From: an uncultured Lachnospiraceae bacterium
Lineage (GTDB): Bacteria; Bacillota; Clostridia; Lachnospirales; Lachnospiraceae
NCBI GenBank assembly: GCA_910585625.1
Contig: CAJUFQ010000017.1
Coordinates: 1-64,000 of the forward strand
DNA length: 64,000 nucleotides
Reading direction: 5' to 3'
Shown: positions 1-8,625 of the stretch, piece by piece
Layout of the letters: each line of letters opens with the position of its first letter
Position numbering within the stretch: the stretch's first letter is position 1
Position numbers and translations under genes: made by a program
Notes under the pieces: model-generated
What the model was told of the DNA's origin: nothing
What the model saw: only the letters and a program-made list of their open reading frames with translations
The model's database searches: none

Positions 1-209
1 GCCTCCATGCACCCCAGGCACCATTCCCGAAGCCTTGCGTCCTTTTCTATTGGCACGTCGCTCTTTCCATCTGCTTCCAAGACCAGCTCCGCCGTCTGTA
101 CGGCACGGAGCATATCGCTGACATAAGCCGCATCAAAACCAATTCCCTTTAATTTTTGCCCTATAGTCAGCAGAGGGGCCACACTGGACAAGGGGAGGGG
201 GCAAAACCG
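1..209 (-). pseudogene. Histidine phosphatase (phosphoglycerate mutase family) fragment
   Basis: The minus strand is open from a TAA at 210-212 to the window edge. It encodes a stretch matching the middle of histidine phosphatases, with FDAAYVSDMLRAVQTAE being the typical block (usually FDAVYSSDLKRAVETAE). The N-terminal catalytic RHG motif that should lie upstream is absent. There is no ATG and no ribosome binding site, and homology appears to fade near position 185, where the sequence turns into a repeat array. The C-terminal part runs off the window. I read it as a gene cut by an adjacent recombinase element or a deletion. The reaction would be phosphoester hydrolysis, but the fragment cannot be active alone. 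Family call fairly sure; the breakpoint is an inference. Confidence 0.6.
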
Positions 210-216
210 TTACCAC

Positions 217-285
217 AGGGGTCACATAACAGCCATAGGGGTCAGACCTTTTGCCGCAGGGGTCAAAACAGCCACAAAGGGGTCA
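217..285. repeat. Iteron-like array: four AGGGGTCA octamers with about 20-bp period
   Basis: Identical octamers AGGGGTCA start at 217, 237, 258 and 278, spaced 20, 21 and 20 bp, so they lie on one face of the helix two turns apart. Each is preceded by a looser CC(A/G)CA-like stretch. The array sits between the broken phosphatase fragment and the truncated recombinase. Such phased direct repeats usually bind a protein. A recombinase accessory or attachment-site role is a guess from position. Confidence 0.6.
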
Positions 286-351
286 GACTTGTGACCACTG
301 TGGCCGTTCACAACCGCCGCTCCCATGTTGCCTTGGCACAGCCCCAAAATC

Positions 352-397
352 AAACAAGGGATTCCGGCAACACCCTATGTGTCGGAACCCCTTGTTT
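352..397. terminator. Imperfect hairpin, possible bidirectional terminator at the element end
   Basis: Arms AAACAAGGGATTCCG and CGGAACCCCTTGTTT pair around a 15-base loop with one mismatch. T-rich sequence follows on both strands (TTTTC on plus, TTTGATTTT on minus). It could end transcription coming out of the recombinase genes on the minus strand, or be part of an attachment region. Confidence 0.4.
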
Positions 398-448
398 TCA
401 GCGGTTTTCCCGATATTCTGTCCATTCCCTTTGTATCAATTAAGCGGT

Positions 449-655
449 TTACATTTCCTGATATTCCATAACCTCACATTCTGTAAAATGGGATGCGATA
501 TACGTCCTTATTAAAATGCGCTGCATGGAGATACTGTTACTTTCCTCCCGCATAGTTTCATCTGTTTTGGAAAGGCGCATATAGATGGCAATGCGGACCA
601 AGGTCACATCCTTTTCCTTATCCGTCTGCCTGATTCTTTCCCTCTTTTTACTCAT
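449..655 (-). pseudogene. Truncated third serine recombinase
   Basis: The reading frame starts at ATG 655, overlapping the end of the upstream recombinase by 8 bases, and encodes only about 68 residues. It contains the catalytic-serine block of large serine recombinases (IYMRLSKTDE, then ESNSISMQR) and stops at HFTECEVMEYQEM. Intact relatives continue at that point with a D-GxSGTxF motif and several hundred more residues. The overlap means it was translationally coupled to the gene before it. A third tandem recombinase is common in Lachnospiraceae elements (general knowledge). The break coincides with the junction region at 185-450. Without the rest of the catalytic domain it should be inactive. 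Confidence 0.75.
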
Positions 656-2381
656 GCTGTGCGCCCTCTTTCCCTGATTCGCCATTTTCATCAGCATATA
701 ATAATTCATTCATGCGGAATGCAAACGTGATTTTTACCCGGTGGCCGGCATACACTTCTATCCTATGGATCAAGGTATGTATGACATCCTTTGTCAGCTT
801 TGTCTTTTCATTACATTTCATTAAATTACGCAGGAACTTTCCTTTTTCCGCTATCTTACGATCCATGATGTCTAACCTGTGCTGCAATTCCTCTTTCCTT
901 CCTGCCATTTCATGGAGGCATCTTTCCTGTTCTTTTTTCATCTGCTGAAATTCCTCCAGTGACAGGCGGCCCTCATGGTATTTCAGATACAGTTCACTTC
1001 CCCTCTTTTTCCCATATTCCTGCTGTTTCCCACAAGAAATAATCTCCTGCCTGATTTTTTCTTTTTGTCCCTCTGCCCACCTTTCATACTCCTTTACCAG
1101 CCTGCCCGGACGCAAATCCGAAAGGGCAAACTCCTGATGCAGTGCTGTTTTTACCAGACCATCCAACACACTCATGCCGATATTCTTGGAAGGGCACTGC
1201 AAATCATCCATTCTGCGGGAGGACGGGCAGTAATACCCATAATACCGTACCGTATGGCCGGAACTGAACTCTTTTGCATTTGCCACCCTTGCTATACGCT
1301 TTCCACAGTCCCCGCAGAACAGCGCCCCGGCATAAATGTCCTCCTCTGGAGGTGTCTTTTTAGAAAAGCTGTCACTATTACAATACTTTGCTGCCGACTT
1401 TACAAACATGTCAGCCACCTGGAAAAACACATCCTCACTGACAAGGGGCTCATGGGTTCCCCATTTAATAGAATAATCCCCGCTGTCCACATCATGGCGG
1501 TTCCTGATTTTATACTGTTTCCCACAGGTTGTCCCCTGCACCAGACAGCCCATATAGACCGGGTTTGTCAGGATGAGTTTGACTGTCGCAGCTCCCCACT
1601 GCTCTAAAACCTCCCCCTCCTGCCGGTACACATGCCCCGTCTTTTTATAAGTCCCCGGTCTGTGGATTCCCCTCTCATACAGTTCCCCGGCAATCTGCCC
1701 CATATTTTTACCAGATAAATACATCCCATAAATATCCCTGACAATCCCTGACGTCTTCGGACAGACCAAAAGACATTTCTTCCCCTCCATCCATTCCGCC
1801 CGGTAACCATAAGGCGGGATGCCCCCGGTATAGCTCCCCTGTTCCTGGCTGCTGCGTCTGCTGGATCTTACCTTTTCGGCAATATCCCTCGCATACATCT
1901 CATTGACAAGGTTTTTGAGGTTCAGCGCCATTTCATCCGTACCGGAATTTGTCTCGAATGTATCAATCCCATCCGCAAGGGCAATAAAACGGACGCCCAT
2001 AAAAGGAAAAATCTTCTGGATATAATTTCCCGCCTCTATATGGTTCCTGCCGAACCGGGATAAATCTTTGACAATCACACAGTCAATCCGTTTCTTCCGC
2101 ACATCCTGCATCATGCGCTCAAAGCCTTCCCGCTTAAAATTGGTCCCAGTCCTGCCCAAATCCGTATAGCAGTCATAAAGCTCCATTTCCGGGTGTTCCC
2201 TCAGGTACTGCTTTGCCATTGCAATCTGCGTATCAATGGACTCATTCTTTCGGACTTGCGGAGTATCCTCCTGTCCGCAAGCCTTTGCCCCATCAACAGA
2301 AAGCCTTGCATAAACCCCCACATGGAAACGCTTGGAAAGAGGGACCGACCCTGTCTTTTTCTTTTTTGAAATCCGTGGCAT
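648..2381 (-). CDS. Large serine recombinase (site-specific integrase)
   Basis: A 577-residue large serine recombinase. The resolvase domain covers about residues 18-170, with catalytic Ser in VYARLSVDG and the VIVKDLSRFGRN motif. The recombinase domain follows at about 190-300, then a zinc ribbon with CGDCGKRI near 355-365, and a charged coiled-coil C-terminus. The start ATG follows GGAGG at good spacing. It lies 27 bases downstream of a second recombinase and overlaps a truncated third, so all three form one operon. Enzymes of this type excise and integrate mobile elements through a 5'-phosphoserine intermediate. Length is normal for the family and no lesion is visible. The target site cannot be deduced. 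Confidence 0.92.
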   Translation of the reverse strand: MPRISKKKKTGSVPLSKRFHVGVYARLSVDGAKACGQEDTPQVRKNESIDTQIAMAKQYLREHPEMELYDCYTDLGRTGTNFKREGFERMMQDVRKKRIDCVIVKDLSRFGRNHIEAGNYIQKIFPFMGVRFIALADGIDTFETNSGTDEMALNLKNLVNEMYARDIAEKVRSSRRSSQEQGSYTGGIPPYGYRAEWMEGKKCLLVCPKTSGIVRDIYGMYLSGKNMGQIAGELYERGIHRPGTYKKTGHVYRQEGEVLEQWGAATVKLILTNPVYMGCLVQGTTCGKQYKIRNRHDVDSGDYSIKWGTHEPLVSEDVFFQVADMFVKSAAKYCNSDSFSKKTPPEEDIYAGALFCGDCGKRIARVANAKEFSSGHTVRYYGYYCPSSRRMDDLQCPSKNIGMSVLDGLVKTALHQEFALSDLRPGRLVKEYERWAEGQKEKIRQEIISCGKQQEYGKKRGSELYLKYHEGRLSLEEFQQMKKEQERCLHEMAGRKEELQHRLDIMDRKIAEKGKFLRNLMKCNEKTKLTKDVIHTLIHRIEVYAGHRVKITFAFRMNELLYADENGESGKEGAQHE

Positions 2382-2408
2382 ATTACGATACCTCCATTCT
2401 CTTTATTC

Positions 2409-4070
2409 TCAATAATAATCTGCCAGCATCAGGACCTCTGCAAACATATTTTTTGCCCGGAATTCCAAAAATACCCGCTTATCCTCATACACAAGAATGC
2501 GGCTGACAAATATCACAAGAATATCCCGGCTTAATTCCGTAATCTCCAAAGTGGATTTCATCTTTTCCAGATTTGCCCCTGCAGACACCCCTGCCTTAAA
2601 TAATGCCCTAATTGCCTCCTCCTGCTGCCGTATGGCAGCCTCCGCCTCCTGATACTGTGTTTCATATATCTGCCGGAAATCCCAAAAATCTTCCTCCGTG
2701 ATGATTCCCTGTTTCAAATCCTCATACAGCCCGCTGCGCAGGGAGACATACTTTTCCTGTTCCTGATAAAGTTTGCGGATTTCTTTATTAAAAGACGCTA
2801 CCTCATCAAAGGGCACTTCCATTGTTTCAATCTCGGTCAGTACATGTCTCTTATCCAAAAACAGTGCGAGCTGCTGCTTAAGGCCTGTCAGAACAAGATG
2901 CTTCAGTTCCTCCTCCGGGATGCTGTGCCTTGTGCAGCCAAGTCCCTTATTTCTGGTAGGACAGATAAAATAAACCTTTGACCTTCCCTTATAACGATTT
3001 ACCCGCCGTATCATCGGCTCCCCGCAGTCCCCACAGCAGAGAAATCCCGTAAACATATGGCACCCGGCTTTCCCTGCGGAAGCCCTTGTGTCTACGGCAA
3101 GCAGTTTCTGGACTGTCTCAAAATCCTCTGCCGATACCACCGCCTCATGGGTATCTGGTACACGCACCCATTCCTCCTTTGGCTTTTCTACCGAGCGTTT
3201 CACTTTGTGGCTGACCTTTTCGTTTTTTCCCTGCACCATCATTCCCGTGTACAGTTCATTCGTAAGGATTCGCTTGACAGCCACCGCCGACCATTTCGCT
3301 TTTACATGGGTGACAAACCCGGTGGAGAATTTCTCTCCCTGCGACTTCTTATATTCCATCGGGGAAAGGATTCCCATCCCGTCCAGTTTTTCCGCTATGG
3401 CAAGGTTGCTTAAGCCTGCGATTTTCCATGCAAATATCTTCTTTACAATACTGGCGGCATATTCATCCACAAGCAGTTGGTTAATATTCTCCGGATTCTT
3501 GCGGTAGCCATACACGGCAAAAGCACCAATAAAATCCCCTTTTTCCCTCTTGACCTGTTGATGGCTCCTGACCTTTTGGGAAATATCGCTGCAATACGCA
3601 TCATTGACAAAGTTCTTTACCGGCAGCACCAGCGTTGTCTCATTAAAATCCGCTGTCAGCGAATCAAAGTTGTCGTTCAATGCAATGAAACGCACAGAAA
3701 AAGCCGGGAAAGTTTTCTGAATCAACCGCCCGGCTTCAATATAATCCCGTCCAAATCTGGATAAGTCCTTTACTATCACACAGTCAACGTGTCCAGCCTC
3801 AATATCTTCCATCATCCGCTTAAAAGACGGCCTGTCAAAATTTGCCCCCGACCATCCGTCATCCACGTAGATGTCGTAAATTTCCATATCGTCCTGCTTA
3901 CGGATATAGGAACATATCATATCCCTTTGGGAACGGATGCTGTTGCTTTCCATTCTCGCGCCGCATGGCATAGAGGTATGCCCGGAGGGCGCCTCTGTGC
4001 TGCCATCCGATTCATCATCTCGGCTCAGGCGGAGATAGACTGCCACATTATAAAACTCTTTCGCTTTCAT
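2409..4070 (-). CDS. Large serine recombinase (site-specific integrase)
   Basis: A 553-residue protein of the same family as its downstream neighbour but clearly a different lineage. The catalytic serine lies in VYLRLSRDD. VIVKDLSRFGRDYIEAG and DDGWSGANFDRPSF are the resolvase-domain hallmarks, CCGDCGEP followed by a second Cys pair forms the zinc ribbon, and the last 150 residues are coiled coil. ATG 4070 follows AGGAGG. Two or three different serine recombinases encoded together often act jointly on one element (known in Clostridia; inferred here). First recombinase in the operon, after a small accessory gene. Confidence 0.92.
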   Translation of the reverse strand: MKAKEFYNVAVYLRLSRDDESDGSTEAPSGHTSMPCGARMESNSIRSQRDMICSYIRKQDDMEIYDIYVDDGWSGANFDRPSFKRMMEDIEAGHVDCVIVKDLSRFGRDYIEAGRLIQKTFPAFSVRFIALNDNFDSLTADFNETTLVLPVKNFVNDAYCSDISQKVRSHQQVKREKGDFIGAFAVYGYRKNPENINQLLVDEYAASIVKKIFAWKIAGLSNLAIAEKLDGMGILSPMEYKKSQGEKFSTGFVTHVKAKWSAVAVKRILTNELYTGMMVQGKNEKVSHKVKRSVEKPKEEWVRVPDTHEAVVSAEDFETVQKLLAVDTRASAGKAGCHMFTGFLCCGDCGEPMIRRVNRYKGRSKVYFICPTRNKGLGCTRHSIPEEELKHLVLTGLKQQLALFLDKRHVLTEIETMEVPFDEVASFNKEIRKLYQEQEKYVSLRSGLYEDLKQGIITEEDFWDFRQIYETQYQEAEAAIRQQEEAIRALFKAGVSAGANLEKMKSTLEITELSRDILVIFVSRILVYEDKRVFLEFRAKNMFAEVLMLADYY

Positions 4071-4201
4071 TCTGTATTCCTCCTGATTTATGATTCGTCA
4101 GCATTACCCGTCCTACAAGGTATGGCTTTTCATCAGGATTTCTACTGGTTTAGTCCTGATAAAAGAATGACACGCTCCCAACGTTTTGTAAACGCTCTTT
4201 T

Positions 4202-4459
4202 TTACATGATGACAGTCTGCTTTCTGACAAGCTGCACCATGCGGTCATCCAATGTCTCCTGTGCGCCTTCTGCATATCCAATCTGTAATATATAATCCCC
4301 CACATTCTGTGCAAATGGATTCTTCATCTGACTGAAAAAAGACTGTACCCGCTGGTTCAGACTTTTTGAGGTATCTATTACCACCTCATCTGCGTCCGAC
4401 AGTTCTTCCCGTTGCAGTTCCATGATAGGAATTTTCTGTAGTTCAGATAACTGTTCCAT
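4202..4459 (-). CDS. Small mobile-element accessory protein (DUF6870-like)
   Basis: About 85 residues, acidic, with KIPIMELQREEL, then VVIDTSKSLNQRVQSFF and KNPFAQNVGDYILQIGYA. This pattern (short helix, 'DT..L....R...F..Q.KNP', then beta strand) resembles the DUF6870 family seen upstream of serine recombinases in Lachnospiraceae elements; I recall the family but could not search. ATG 4459 and GTG 4465 are both possible; GTG fits the AAAGGAG better. An upstream in-frame ATG at 4486 overlaps the ribosome binding site and is unlikely. Role unknown; position suggests it belongs to the recombinase module. Confidence 0.6.
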   Translation of the reverse strand: MEQLSELQKIPIMELQREELSDADEVVIDTSKSLNQRVQSFFSQMKNPFAQNVGDYILQIGYAEGAQETLDDRMVQLVRKQTVIM

Positions 4460-4884
4460 TGTCACTGAAACGCCACTCCTTTCCATTTCCCATAGGATGC
4501 CAAGGCAAAACTATTTTGCCCCTAACATCATTTTATTAGGATAGCAGCCTGTCTTATGACCTATAATTCATGCTGCAAGCCCGCACTGCACCCCCGCCGC
4601 ATGACCAATCTCTGCCACGGTTGTGATAAGCCAAAGATTAGGAAAAATAACCAGTTGAGGAAATTCATAACTTTTGAAATCCTAATCCTATTATTCAAAA
4701 AGCGCCTGAAGATGTTATTCTTCAGACACTGTAAAAATAGAAAAACTTTATATTACTCTGCTATAATTTCTGATACTGATATAATCACTATTACTTTAGT
4801 CTATGTCTGCCTTACAACAGCAATTTGTTTTGGCAGAAGCAATCGAAAAATATAACTTATTTGAAAACCATTTACTGATAATTC
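4460..4884 (-). other. AT-rich intergenic region with a minus-strand terminator
   Basis: No convincing gene on either strand. On the minus strand CTGAAGA/TCTTCAG (4719-4725 with 4706-4712) forms a hairpin followed by CTTTTTG near 4700, a likely terminator for the STAS/anti-sigma pair. A second short hairpin GGCAAAA/TTTTGCC lies near 4505-4525. The right end of the recombinase element could lie here, but no boundary is visible. Confidence 0.45.
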
Positions 4885-5291
4885 CTAAAACTTCTTTTTT
4901 ATCCGAAGAATATTTTGTCCGTCCTTATATTCATATGAAATGTCATCCATTGTCTTTTTCACCATATAAATGCCCAACCCATCGACATGCGTTCCTCCAC
5001 AGAGAGCGTGATGTCGGGATTATCTTTTGCAAGCGGGTCATATGGAATGCCGTTGTCGATAAATGTTATCACCACCGCAAGGGGATTGTCCGTAACTTCA
5101 ACACGAACGGTCACTATGCCAATCTCAGGATTATAGGCATAGTATGCGATATTGCCGAATAGTTCGTCTATCGCTATATGAACCTGCATCTTTGTTTTCA
5201 TCGGACAGTCCCATTGCTCAAGCTGCTCGTCTATAAAAGCGGTTACGGTAGCAATATTCTCTATTGCAGCGTCAATCGTAAGTTCTTTCAT
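4885..5291 (-). pseudogene. Anti-sigma factor kinase (RsbW/SpoIIAB-like), frameshifted
   Basis: Begins at ATG 5291 behind GGAGG. It carries the HATPase_c_2 N box (HIAIDELFGNIAYYAY) and the DNG motif of the G1 box (VITFIDNGIPYDPL). At 4978-4990 the frame shifts at the glycine-rich ATP lid: the expected EER-xxGGLGIYMVKK is read as EERMSMGWAFIW and stops. Skipping to the next frame restores GLGIYMVKKTMDDISYEY and runs to a TAG at 4885-4887, the normal family end, consistent with one lost base. The intact protein would be a serine kinase that binds a sigma factor and phosphorylates the STAS protein encoded just upstream. A sequencing error is possible, but neighbouring genes are also decayed. Confidence 0.8.
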
Positions 5292-5387
5292 ATCAATTCG
5301 CCTCCATTCTCGCCTTGTATTCAAGACAAAGACTTGTTCCGCTTCAAGCTGCGAATCGATGCGGTCGAAAAATATCAGCAGAAACCA

Positions 5388-5684
5388 TTACTCAACTGTC
5401 AAAATATCAACAAATCCCGTAATTTCAAATATATCCATCACATCTTCATTTACATTTCTTATTACCATGCCGCCCTGCTTATTCATTATTTTCTGCGTTG
5501 AAAGCAGTATCCTTAATCCTGCCGATGATATATATTCCAATGATGTAAAGTCTAAAAACAGCTTGTCTATGCCGTCAATACTACTTCTCAGCTCCGACTC
5601 CAGCTGAGGCGCCGTCACCGTATCAAGCCTTCCCTCCAGCACAAGCGTCAATGATGTCCCCTCCGTTGTCTTAGTGATAATCAT
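5388..5684 (-). CDS. STAS-domain anti-sigma factor antagonist
   Basis: A 98-residue single STAS domain like SpoIIAA/RsbV. The conserved LEYISSAGLRILLSTQK loop holds the serine normally phosphorylated by the partner kinase, here the frameshifted gene 97 bp downstream. It starts at ATG 5684 behind AGGAGGAAAAC. When unphosphorylated, such proteins sequester the anti-sigma kinase and free its target. No sigma factor gene is in the window, so the target is unknown; some gut Clostridia use these pairs with SpoIIE-type phosphatases. The gene itself looks intact although its partner is broken. Confidence 0.88.
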   Translation of the reverse strand: MIITKTTEGTSLTLVLEGRLDTVTAPQLESELRSSIDGIDKLFLDFTSLEYISSAGLRILLSTQKIMNKQGGMVIRNVNEDVMDIFEITGFVDILTVE

Positions 5685-5897
5685 AATGTTTTCCTCCTAT
5701 CTTATAAAATGGTACCTCATACTTTCCTACAGTAATATTCAAAATCTTTGTGCTATGACTAAATTGGTCTTGATATGAAATTATTTTGCCTGTATATCAA
5801 ACTTCTGGTCAAATCCAGTAAAATCAAGACTTTCAGATTCATTTTTATTAAAATCCCCCACTTTTTTGCCAAAAACTCTTGACAAATCCATCGAAAA
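5685..5897. other. Intergenic region before the transposase remnant
   Basis: AT-rich, no gene seen. It contains the leader of the STAS gene on the minus strand and probably one end of the insertion sequence whose remnant starts at 5898. Confidence 0.3.
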
Positions 5898-6625
5898 ATG
5901 CGGCGCTTCGCGCCCTTGATTAAAAGCATATTTTTCGATTGGAGGCAATCTTATTTGTTACCTGTTAATTCCGGCGGTCATTCCGCCTGTCAAAACTTTG
6001 TTGTTGACAATCTCCGTAAAGATTATCCTGATCCGGACTCCGTCCCACGGTCTGTTTGGGATATCATTGACCGTTTCTGGAACCTTGAACTTTCCTACAC
6101 CGATGAAAAACTCAAAAACAAATATTCCGTCTTTGGACCTAAACCAAGAACTCCTTCCAGCATGCACCGCTCCTACCTGCTTTCTATTGATTTTAAAGTT
6201 ACTTCCATTACGAAATGGGCTGCACAACTTAAGATTAATCCTCTTTTTGCTATTTTAAGCGGCTTCGAGGTCGGTGACACTCCTGGTGTCGGCACTTTTT
6301 ATGATTTCTTTGACCGTCTCTTAGATTCGGATGATGATAACTTTTCCCCTCATCAGCATCCTTTAAAATCTTCTGTTAAAAAAACCTCAAAGAAAGGAAA
6401 TAAAGCTGCTTCCGTGGAAAAACTGACAGTGGAACGGCTCCTGAAAAAACTTGAAGCAGCTCCTCCTTCCACCGATGCACAGCCATTTGCTTCCCTGTTC
6501 GTCCTTTTGCACAAGGAATTCCTGCTTCCGTCTGTTAAGAAAGGGCTTATCAATAACTCCTGCCTGTTTTTCCTTTGTTGAATCCTGCCTCACGGCATGA
6601 TTCCCATGCTTTCCTTTTAGGATAA
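5898..6625 (+). pseudogene. Transposase remnant with internal deletion
   Basis: The frame 5898-6581 encodes the N-terminal part of a transposase family common in Lachnospiraceae (YSVFGPKPRTPSSMHRSYLL, SITKWAAQLKINPLFAILSG, GDTPGVGTFYDFFDRL). After KKGLIN near 6555 the sequence jumps: another frame from 6557 reads LLPVFPLLNPASRHDSHAFL, which in intact relatives belongs well downstream. A large central segment holding most of the catalytic core has therefore been deleted and the frame lost, with a stop at 6623-6625. The true start is uncertain. It lies between the STAS gene and the MATE remnant, which once may have been one operon, and is the only plus-strand gene in this block. IS family not assigned. 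Confidence 0.75.
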
Positions 6626-6710
6626 TATTTACTTTTCAATGATCAATGCCAGGATTTTGCTGGCATAATCACTCATAATTCCGAGAGATCATTATTACTA
6701 TTCACAGCAA

Positions 6711-8625
6711 CTATTTTATTATATCAAATTTCCCACTGTCAAATTCATACTCAGTGGGATTAAAAGGCGCCCCATTGTCCCTGATTCGCAGAAGCATCTT
6801 TTGCTCTTCTATCACCAGGCTGACATCAATCCAATGAGACAGCCTTCCGCCATATTTGATACAATTTACAATCGTTTCCTCCGCAGCCACCGCCACGATA
6901 TTCGCCTTATTAGCGCTTATGCCATAATAGAGACAGAACTTTTTTACCTCTCTGGGGACTAGTGTCTTGTATCGTTGATGATTAGTCAAACTCACTTGCC
7001 TATTCGCGCATCTGCTTCGTTGAATTTTCTAGCCGTACATCATAAGGTATCCTCCCGCAAGCGGGTCCCTCCTTGTGATAACCGCCACCGCTACGCCGTC
7101 GAAAATTCGCCTTGCAAATGAACGAATATCCTGCGTGATTTTATCAAATATCAACGATACAAGACACTAGCGCAGTCTCGACCATATCTGCCTTCACGGT
7201 AAAATCAAAACATATTCCCGTTTCCTTAGGAAGCAGATAAAAATCCGTACCTTTATACTTGATTTTGCAATAAATATATGCCGTAAGAACTGTCAGGATT
7301 TCCGAACAAACAAAACTAAGCGCCAGACCATTTATGCCGCCGCCCATTTTTACTTCCAGAATAATCCCAAAAGCTGCAGTGAGCAGCACATAAATGCCAT
7401 GTTGAAAGAATGTAATAATGCTTGCCTGTTTTGATTCTTCAATCGATTCATAATAGCCCACAAGAAATTTATTCCATACATATGCCGGCAGGCACAAAAT
7501 AAAAATCCTGAGCGCTTTCACCATCATGGAGGAAAGAGCTGAATCATCCACGCCAAACATAACGGTAATCGGCTTTGCAAGCGCCATAACAAGCACAAAA
7601 ATACATAGCGTTGCAACCGCGCTTAATACAAGAACCCTTTTGCACAACGCACGGATACCGAAGTAATCCTTTTCCCAAAAAGAATTCCCGCTATATTTGG
7701 TATTACGCCTATGATTCCGGCCGTAATCATTTCCACAATCATAAGGACATTGTCGCATACAGTATAAACTGCCATCCCGCCATCTCCAATAAAACGGATA
7801 ATAATTTCATTCAGCCCAAAGGATTTTATTGTGGTCATAATCATAAATACAAAAACCGGATCCCCTGATATGAACGCCTCTTTCAGATGAGCAAATGATT
7901 GGATTCTGACAAAGGTTATCATGCGCTTCGGGGAACGGATATATAAGATAAAAACAACCATTCCAAGTAAAAATCCAGCCACCGTAGACAGGGCGGCGCC
8001 CGCAATACCAATATTAGTGAATTTTAATAATATGTAATCAAGAATCAGATTGATAACATTAGAAATAATCAGGTAGACAGACGCAAGTCCAGGATGGTTT
8101 TCCACACCCAAAAAACTGGACATAAGAAGCCCGACGCCAATAACCGGAGCGCCAAGCATCCCTACAAAAAGATAATGGCCTGCAGGAATATTCAGAACTC
8201 CACCCTTTGCCAGAATCTGCAATGGGCATTGCCAAAAAAAGCTCCTCTACAGCAATGATAAGTCCCACGGCAATGGTTACCAGCAGCGTGAGCGAGAACA
8301 GCTGGGACGCTCCCTCTTTATTCCGCCTGCCAAGCAAAATACCTGCTGCAATAGATCCTCCCATACCAAGACAATAGCCGGTTACCTATATTAAAGTTTC
8401 CATAGGAAGAACAAGAGTTATTGCTGACATTGCCTCTGTCCCCAAAAAGTTCCCCACAAATACTGTATCAACGATGTTCCCCAACTGCAAAGCCAGCGAC
8501 ATCATAATTCCCGGTAAAAGATACTTCCAAATTTTATTCTCTATAAGTCTTTCATTCCTCTGGTGCATCTGCTCCATCTCAATATCCTCGTACCATACTT
8601 TTGCCTGCACAAATATATTTGTCAT
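6711..8625 (-). pseudogene. MATE-family transporter fused to a HATPase domain, multiply disrupted
   Basis: Reading from ATG 8625 (ATGA overlap with the acyltransferase stop), pieces in successive frames reassemble one protein: a MATE exporter of about 12 membrane segments (LALQLGNIVDTVFVGNFLGT early) followed by an anti-sigma-like ATP-binding domain (AAEETIVNCIKYGG, IRDNGAPFNP). Lesions seen: TAG at 8386-8388 (probably a former CAG) between METLI and VTGYCLGMGG; a frameshift near 8222-8232; a frameshift in CTTTTTGGGAAAAGG near 7667-7681; and a MITE at 6963-7166. Removing the MITE and one CTAG copy joins ADMVETAL to VPREVKKF in frame. The family exports small molecules by Na+/H+ exchange. The ATPase end lacks the usual glycine-rich lid. 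Certainly dead as written. Confidence 0.85.
6959..7170. mobile_element. MITE (non-coding inverted-repeat element) with CTAG target duplication
   Basis: Perfect 17-bp terminal inverted repeats, TGTCTTGTATCGTTGAT at 6963-6979 and its complement at 7150-7166, enclose 170 bp without coding capacity. Each end is flanked by CTAG (6959-6962 and 7167-7170), consistent with a 4-bp target duplication. Deleting the element and one CTAG restores the interrupted reading frame exactly, which proves an insertion. The mobilising transposase is not in the window. Confidence 0.9.

Noticed and set aside
217..285. CRISPR array
   Set aside because: Repeat of 8 bp with about 12-bp spacers is far too short; no cas genes in the window.
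156..443. Plus-strand frames across the repeat array
   Set aside because: They follow the direct repeats and hairpin and have no protein-like features or ribosome site.
4556..4855. 99-residue plus-strand frame
   Set aside because: No ribosome site, no recognisable motif, lies over a likely terminator.
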